A DNA stretch of 9,866 bases from Anaerolineae bacterium (GTDB lineage Bacteria; Chloroflexota; Anaerolineae; UBA1429): positions 1 through 9,866 of the forward strand of contig SKLG01000153.1 in NCBI GenBank assembly GCA_007123335.1. The letters run 5' to 3'. Below are positions 5,512 to 9,866 of this stretch, piece by piece. Position 1 is the first letter of the stretch. Every line of letters starts with the position of its first letter. The notes under the pieces are model-generated. The model had not been told where the DNA came from. It was given only the letters and a program-made list of their open reading frames with translations, and ran no database searches. The position numbers and the translations under genes are program-made.

Positions 5512-6828
5512 ATGTCTCTTATTCTATATATCGGTTTAAACCACGAAACTGCTCCCATCGATATTCGTGAGCAACTGGCATTGTCTCGCCAAGAGATTGC
5601 GGAGCTACTCGCTACGCTATGTGCGCCATACTCACCTTTGGCCGAGGCCGTCTTGCTCAGCACCTGCAACCGCGTCGAGATGTATGCGCTGACACAAGAA
5701 TCTGACGAGGTGCGTGATACTCGCCAAGCTATGCGCTTTATCGAGGAGCATCTGGCGGGGGTGCACGATATGCCCCTGGCAACGCTCAGGCGGCACCTTG
5801 TGTACGGAGAGGGTCAGCAAGCGGTTGAGCACCTGTGCCGTGTGGCCGCTGGCCTGGATTCCATGATCCTGGGCGAGGCGCAGATCCTTGGCCAAGTCGT
5901 GGATGCCCATGAAACGGCCATCGATTGCGGCACAGCCGGCCCTGTGCTCGCCGCCCTCTTGCGCAAGGCCATCGAGTGCGGCAAGAGGGCGCGGACCGAG
6001 ACCGACATCGGCGGCAGCGCCGCATCGGTCAGCTATGCCGCCGTCGAGCTGGCCAAGAACACGCTGGGCAGCCTAAAGGGGCGCAACGTCCTCCTGATCG
6101 GCGCCGGCGAGATGGCCCAGCTCGCGGCCCACAACCTGTGCGCCGGCGGTGCCGACCGCTTTCTGGTCGTCAATCGCACCTTTGAGCGGGCTGAACGCCT
6201 GGCCCGGCCTCTTGGGGGCCAGGCCCATGCCTGGGAGGCGATGGAGAGCGCCTTGCGACAGGCCGATATCGTCCTCTGCTCCGCCGGCGCGCCCCATACG
6301 ATCATCCACCGCGACTTGGTAGAGCGCGTGCGCCAAGAGCGGAACGGCGAGTCCCTCTTTTTTATCGATATCGGCGTGCCGCGCAATGTGGACCCTCGCG
6401 TCGGCGAGCTAGCTGGCGTGAGCTTGTACGACATCGATGATCTGCAGCATGTGGTGCAGCAGAATCTATCCGAACGCGAGCGCGAGGTGCCCAAGGTAGA
6501 GGCCATCGTGCAGGAGACCACCGACGAGTTTATGGCCTGGCTGGCCGGCCGCGAGGTCATCTCCACGATCTGCGATCTGCGCCAGATGGCTGAACAGATT
6601 TGCGCCGACCAGGTGCAGCGCGCGTTGAACCGCCTGGGGCCGCTCGACGAGCGCGAGCAAGAGATCGTGCGCAACTTGGGCCAGCGCATCACCCACAAGC
6701 TGCTCCATCAGCCGACGGTTCGACTGAAAGAATCGGCTCGCAACGGAGATGGGGCCGAGTATGCCGATGCCGTGCGCGCCCTGTTCGGCCTGGAACCCAC
6801 GCCCGACAAGGCAGGAGCGCGCCAGTGA
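5512..6828 (+). CDS. hemA: Glutamyl-tRNA reductase
   Basis: NADPH-dependent reduction of glutamyl-tRNA(Glu) to glutamate-1-semialdehyde, the first committed step of C5-pathway tetrapyrrole synthesis. From the ATG at 5512 the product is 438 residues, normal for the family. The N-terminus has the classic GLNHETAP, then STCNRVEMYA with the catalytic cysteine C52 that forms the thioester with glutamate. GEAQILGQV lies at about 121-129, the NADPH Rossmann motif LIGAGEMAQLA at about 195-205, and IDIGVPRNVDP at about 285-295. A helical C-terminal dimerisation domain follows, with EYADAVRALFGL near the end. I prefer 5512 to the in-frame GTG at 5488 because GLNHxTAP proteins start a few residues before that motif and because the GGAGG lies after the GTG. 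The gene follows the dehydrogenase stop by 24 bases and overlaps hemC by four. The partner glutamate-1-semialdehyde aminotransferase (hemL) is not in the window. Confidence 0.97.
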   Translation: MSLILYIGLNHETAPIDIREQLALSRQEIAELLATLCAPYSPLAEAVLLSTCNRVEMYALTQESDEVRDTRQAMRFIEEHLAGVHDMPLATLRRHLVYGEGQQAVEHLCRVAAGLDSMILGEAQILGQVVDAHETAIDCGTAGPVLAALLRKAIECGKRARTETDIGGSAASVSYAAVELAKNTLGSLKGRNVLLIGAGEMAQLAAHNLCAGGADRFLVVNRTFERAERLARPLGGQAHAWEAMESALRQADIVLCSAGAPHTIIHRDLVERVRQERNGESLFFIDIGVPRNVDPRVGELAGVSLYDIDDLQHVVQQNLSEREREVPKVEAIVQETTDEFMAWLAGREVISTICDLRQMAEQICADQVQRALNRLGPLDEREQEIVRNLGQRITHKLLHQPTVRLKESARNGDGAEYADAVRALFGLEPTPDKAGARQ

Positions 6829-7754
6829 GCCCACAGCGCACCTATATCCTCGGCACACGTGGCAGCGCTCTCGCCCTGGCGCAGACTCATCTGGTCCTCG
6901 CCGCTCTCAAGGCGCGACATCCGCAGATCACGTGGGAAGTGGAGCCGATACGCACCACGGGGGATCGCGATCAGACCACCTCCCTGTCCCAAATCGGTGG
7001 GCAAGGTGTCTTTGTCAAGGAGATCGAGCGGGCGCTGTTGGCCGGCGAGATCGACCTGGCGGTGCACAGCTTGAAGGATGTCCCCAGCGTCCTTCCCGAT
7101 GGGCTCGCCCTGGCCGCCATGCTGCCGCGTGAGGACCCGCGCGACGCGCTCGTCAGCCGGACGGGCCTCACGCTGGGCGAACTGCCTGAAGGGGCGAGGG
7201 TGGGCACCGGCTCTATGCGACGCCGCGCACAACTGCGGGCCATCCGCGCCGATCTGCAACTGCTCGACATTCGCGGCAACGTCGATACCCGGCTGCGCAA
7301 GGTGCAAGAGGGCACGTATGACGCCGCTGTCCTGGCAGTCGCCGGCCTGCGCCGCTTGGGGCGTGAGGACGCCATCAGCGCGGTCCTCTCCCCGGAGGTC
7401 ATGCTTCCTGCGCCGGGGCAGGGCACCATCGTCATCCAGGTTCGCGACGATGACGACGTTGCCGTGCAACTCGTCTCCACGTTGGACGATCCCGCCACCC
7501 GAGCGGCCTCGACGGCGGAGCGAGCTTTCCTGCACGTCCTCGGCGCCGGATGTCGTCTGCCCATAGGCGCCTATGGCACCGTCGAGGATAGCTCTTTGCG
7601 CCTGGTGGGCATGATCGGCGCACCAGATGGCGGACGGCTTGTACGGGGCGAGATATGCGGCGAGATCCGAGAGGCGGAAGCGTTGGGCAACGCCCTAGCG
7701 CGACAACTCTTGATTCAGGGCGGCGCCGATCTGCTGGGAGAGGAGGGGCGATGA
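6825..7754 (+). CDS. hemC: Hydroxymethylbilane synthase (porphobilinogen deaminase)
   Basis: Condenses four porphobilinogen molecules into hydroxymethylbilane in the cytoplasm. The product is 309 residues, as usual. Motifs seen: GTRGSALALAQ at 10-20; TTGDRDQ at 44-50; VHSLKDVP at 80-87 with the catalytic aspartate D85 (E. coli D84); GTGSMRRRAQL at 127-137; LDIRGNVDTRL at 147-157; LPAPGQG at 194-200; and GAGCRLPIGAYG at 240-251 with C243, which carries the dipyrromethane cofactor (E. coli C242). The GTG start overlaps the hemA stop (GTGA), with AGGAG seven bases upstream. The frame stays open further upstream to 6600, but that stretch is inside hemA and shows no family motif. hemB, whose product supplies porphobilinogen, is missing from this window. 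Confidence 0.97.
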   Translation: MSPQRTYILGTRGSALALAQTHLVLAALKARHPQITWEVEPIRTTGDRDQTTSLSQIGGQGVFVKEIERALLAGEIDLAVHSLKDVPSVLPDGLALAAMLPREDPRDALVSRTGLTLGELPEGARVGTGSMRRRAQLRAIRADLQLLDIRGNVDTRLRKVQEGTYDAAVLAVAGLRRLGREDAISAVLSPEVMLPAPGQGTIVIQVRDDDDVAVQLVSTLDDPATRAASTAERAFLHVLGAGCRLPIGAYGTVEDSSLRLVGMIGAPDGGRLVRGEICGEIREAEALGNALARQLLIQGGADLLGEEGR

Positions 7755-9274
7755 CCGGACAAGTGATCCTCGTCGGCGCGGGGCCGGGCGATCCCGGGCT
7801 CATCACCGTGCGCGGGGTTGAAGCGCTGAGCCAGGCGGATGTGGTGCTCTATGACTTTTTGGCCTCCTCCGAGCTTTTGCGCCATGCGTCCGCTCACGTC
7901 GAGCGCATCTATGTGGGCAAACGGGCCGGCGCCCACGCCATGACGCAGCAGGAGATCAACCAACTGCTGGTGGACCTGGCGCGTCAGGGCAAGTGTGTGG
8001 TGCGACTAAAGGGGGGCGATCCCTTTCTCTTTGGGCGCGGCGGTGAGGAGGGACAGGCGGTGGCCAAGGCGGGAATCCCCCTTGAGATCGTCCCCGGCGT
8101 CAGCAGCGCCATCGCCGCGCCGGCCTATGCGGGCATCCCGGTCACCCATCGCGGCGTGGCCAGCAGCCTGGCCATCGTCACCGGCCACGAGGACCCCGCC
8201 AAGGCGGAGAGCTCCCTCGACTGGGATGCGTTATCGCGCATGGAGACGCTGGTGGTGCTGATGGGCGTGGGCAATCTGCCGCGCATCATCGAGCGCCTGC
8301 TCGCGCTGGGGCGCGAGGCGACGACGCCGGCGGCGTTGATCGAATGGGGCACGCTGGGCCGGCAGCGCACCGCCGTTGGCACACTGGCTGATATCGTGGA
8401 GCGCGTGGAAGAGGCGGGACTTGGCCCCCCGGCCATCATCGTCGTGGGCGACGTCGTGGGCTTGCGAGAGGGGCTCAACTGGTTCGAGACCCGGCCACTG
8501 CAAGGCCTGCGCGTGCTGGTGACGCGCACCCAGCAGCAGGCGAGCAAACTCTCGCGGGCGCTGCGCGCTCAGGGCGCCGAGCCGGTGGAGTGCCCGCTCA
8601 TCGAGATCGTCCCGCCGGACGATTGGGGGCCGTTGGATGCGGCCATCCGACGCCTCGACAGGTATGATTGGATCATTTTGACCAGCACGAACGCCGTCGG
8701 GGCCTTCTTTGGGCGACTATGGGCGGCGGGGTTGGATGTCCGCGCCCTGGCCTCCTGTCGCCTGGCGGCCATCGGCTCGGCAACGGCGGGGGCGCTGAGC
8801 GATCGTGGCCTGCGCGCCGATCTGCTGCCCGACGACTACAAGGCCGAGGCCCTGGTAGAAGCGTTGACAGAGCGCACCGATGTGGCCAGGCTTACCATGC
8901 TGCTGCCGCACAGCGCCATCGCCCGGCCGACGTTGGCCGAGCAACTGCGCGAACGAGGTGCTCGGATCGACGAGATAGCCGCCTATACCAACCGTCAACC
9001 GGAGGACCTGGCGCTATCGCTGCGCGCCGCGCTGCACGAGGTGGATCTCGTCACCTTCACCAGCTCCTCCACCGTGCGCCATTTTGCAGAGGCTCTCGGC
9101 GCCAAGGAGGCGGCCAACGCCCTCAAGGAGCGTCCTTCGGCCTGCATCGGCCCCATCACGGCGGAGACGATGCGCGGGTTCGGCATCGCGCCTACCATTG
9201 TCGCTGAAGAGTCCACCATCGAGGGGCTGGTGGATGCGTTGCTCGCCTGGCGAGCACAACATAAAGGGAGATAA
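7751..9274 (+). CDS. cobA-hemD: Fused uroporphyrinogen-III C-methyltransferase (CobA) and uroporphyrinogen-III synthase (HemD)
   Basis: A 507-residue two-domain enzyme. Residues 1 to about 245 are a SUMT methyltransferase that uses S-adenosylmethionine to methylate uroporphyrinogen III at C2 and C7, giving precorrin-2. Motifs seen are VGAGPGDPGLIT at 8-19, VVLYD at 31-35, VRLKGGDPFLFGRGGEE at 84-100, PGVSSA at 115-120, PVTHRG at 130-135 and VTGHED at 143-148. Residues about 253-500 are uroporphyrinogen-III synthase, which closes and inverts ring D of hydroxymethylbilane; this family is poorly conserved but shows RVLVTRT at its start, WIILTSTNAV at 307-316, AAIGSATA at 339-346 and the late VTFTSSSTV at 434-442. 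The ATG overlaps the hemC stop (ATGA) with AGGAGG four bases upstream. The fusion is well known in Firmicutes and other bacteria and commits hydroxymethylbilane directly toward precorrin-2, in keeping with a siroheme branch. Confidence 0.95.
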   Translation: MTGQVILVGAGPGDPGLITVRGVEALSQADVVLYDFLASSELLRHASAHVERIYVGKRAGAHAMTQQEINQLLVDLARQGKCVVRLKGGDPFLFGRGGEEGQAVAKAGIPLEIVPGVSSAIAAPAYAGIPVTHRGVASSLAIVTGHEDPAKAESSLDWDALSRMETLVVLMGVGNLPRIIERLLALGREATTPAALIEWGTLGRQRTAVGTLADIVERVEEAGLGPPAIIVVGDVVGLREGLNWFETRPLQGLRVLVTRTQQQASKLSRALRAQGAEPVECPLIEIVPPDDWGPLDAAIRRLDRYDWIILTSTNAVGAFFGRLWAAGLDVRALASCRLAAIGSATAGALSDRGLRADLLPDDYKAEALVEALTERTDVARLTMLLPHSAIARPTLAEQLRERGARIDEIAAYTNRQPEDLALSLRAALHEVDLVTFTSSSTVRHFAEALGAKEAANALKERPSACIGPITAETMRGFGIAPTIVAEESTIEGLVDALLAWRAQHKGR

Positions 9275-9285
9275 TGATAGCATGA
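9266..9285 (+). promoter_or_regulatory. hemD-ahbC junction with a three-codon stop-start relay
   Basis: The cobA-hemD stop TAA at 9272-9274 overlaps an ATG at 9274-9276, which opens a three-codon frame (Met-Ile-Ala) ending in TGA at 9283-9285. That TGA overlaps the ahbC ATG at 9282-9284. GGGAG at 9266-9270 can serve the ahbC start at an eleven-base distance and would be very close (three bases) to the first ATG. Terminating ribosomes could reach ahbC by reinitiation. Chance is also possible. Confidence 0.35.
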
Positions 9286-9866
9286 TCGGAGTGACCAGAC
9301 TCTTGTGCGGTGCGGCCCAGTCGGGCGACGCATTGCGTTACGGGCGGCACGGAGCCGCCTCGCACGGGGGCGCCTCGCATGGCGGTACGCGCGACTCTTT
9401 GCAGCGTAAACCCATCGTCGTTTGGAATAGCACCAAGGCTTGCAACCTGGCCTGTGCGCATTGTTACTATGGCGCGAGTGAGCGCAAGGCGGCCGACGAG
9501 ATGTCCACCGTCGAGGCCAAACACATGATCGACAATCTGGCCGCCTTTGGCGCGCCGGTGCTGCTCTTTTCCGGCGGCGAGCCGTTGATGCGCGCCGATC
9601 TCTTGGAGCTGGGCGCCTATGCCAGAGAGCGCGGCCTGCGCACCGTGATCTCGACCAACGGCACGCTGATCAGTGAGAAGCGCGCGCGGCAGATCGAGAA
9701 GACCGGCTTTTCCTATGTGGGTATCAGCCTGGACGGCATCGGTGCGACCAACGACGCCTTTCGCGGCGTGCCCGGCGCCTACGAGGCGGCCCTGGCCGGC
9801 ATCCGCAACTGCAAACGCGCGGGCGTGCGCGTCGGGCTTCGGTTGACGCTGCACAAGCATAACGTC
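9282..9866 (+). CDS. ahbC: Radical SAM 12,18-didecarboxysiroheme deacetylase, N-terminal part (runs off window)
   Basis: The 195 visible residues begin MIGVTRLLCG and DALRYGR, a start shared with AhbC/NirJ-type enzymes, then KPIVVWNSTKACN, and the radical SAM cluster motif C54-x3-C58-x2-C61. GGEP follows at 98-101, then STNGTLI at 124-130 and ISLDG at 148-152. AhbC removes the acetate side chains of didecarboxysiroheme to give iron-coproporphyrin III in the siroheme-dependent heme pathway of archaea and sulfate reducers. NirJ of heme d1 synthesis is closely related and cannot be fully excluded on the N-terminus alone. An SD-like GGGAG at 9266-9270 lies eleven bases before the ATG. The linker between DALRYGR and the catalytic core carries a 15-base tandem repeat. 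The C-terminal SPASM-like part and the stop are beyond base 9866. Confidence 0.85.
   Translation, partial: MIGVTRLLCGAAQSGDALRYGRHGAASHGGASHGGTRDSLQRKPIVVWNSTKACNLACAHCYYGASERKAADEMSTVEAKHMIDNLAAFGAPVLLFSGGEPLMRADLLELGAYARERGLRTVISTNGTLISEKRARQIEKTGFSYVGISLDGIGATNDAFRGVPGAYEAALAGIRNCKRAGVRVGLRLTLHKHNV
9348..9392 (+). repeat. Short 15-base tandem repeat inside ahbC
   Basis: Three consecutive 15-base units begin at 9348, 9363 and 9378. The first two differ only at two positions and the third is degenerate. They encode the five-residue units HGAAS, HGGAS and HGGTR (residues 23-37). The unit length of exactly five codons keeps the frame. It falls in the linker before the radical SAM core. Confidence 0.6.

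Noticed and set aside
6600..6824. Upstream extension of hemC
   Set aside because: Inside hemA in another frame; arginine/proline-rich without hemC motifs, while the GTG at 6825 overlaps the hemA stop and has AGGAG upstream.
6708..7535. 275-codon - strand ORF
   Set aside because: Opposite hemC, which has every catalytic motif; the long antisense frame reflects codon bias.
7655..7750. Upstream extension of cobA-hemD
   Set aside because: Inside hemC; the methyltransferase family begins a few residues before VGAGPGD, matching the ATG at 7751.

Overview
This window shows a GC-rich bacterial chromosome segment in which all recognisable genes lie on the + strand. It carries the end of an assimilatory sulfate-reduction cluster followed by a tetrapyrrole (siroheme to heme) operon. 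The gene content (iron-sulfur APS/PAPS reductase, a ferredoxin-type sulfite reductase fused to a TusA domain, a CobA-HemD fusion and an AhbC-type radical SAM enzyme) suggests an anaerobic or facultative bacterium. Chloroflexota or a similar deep-branching Gram-positive-like group is my best guess, but this is inference; there is no rRNA or other marker in the window to fix the taxonomy.

Region 1 (1-3924), sulfur assimilation: the 3' part of cysH, a 155-base spacer with two hairpins and a possible mini-ORF, a cysteine-synthase-family gene, then a 782-residue sulfite reductase with a C-terminal TusA-like domain. Together they would reduce activated sulfate to sulfite, reduce sulfite to sulfide, and fix the sulfide into cysteine. 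The fused sulfur-carrier domain hints at direct hand-over of the reduced sulfur.

Region 2 (3925-4183), operon boundary: a potential three-way-junction RNA fold, a strong intrinsic terminator, and then a good sigma-A/sigma-70-type promoter (TTGAGA, 16-base spacer, TATAAT) for the next operon.

Region 3 (4184-9866), tetrapyrrole operon: a MerR-type regulator with a helical C-terminal domain, precorrin-2 dehydrogenase/ferrochelatase, hemA, hemC, a cobA-hemD fusion, and the start of ahbC, which runs off the window. Four of these junctions are overlapping or nearly overlapping stop/start pairs, so translation is probably coupled. The order describes a route from glutamyl-tRNA through uroporphyrinogen III to precorrin-2 and siroheme. 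AhbC indicates that siroheme continues to heme by the siroheme-dependent (Ahb) pathway. hemB, hemL, ahbA/B and ahbD are not in the window and would be expected downstream or elsewhere.

The two operons share siroheme: the downstream operon makes the cofactor that the upstream sulfite reductase needs. I see no CRISPR array, tRNA, rRNA, insertion sequence or phage gene. The least ordinary items are the multi-domain sulfite reductase, the structured RNA candidate at 3948-4026, the cysK leader and the regulator at the head of the tetrapyrrole operon.
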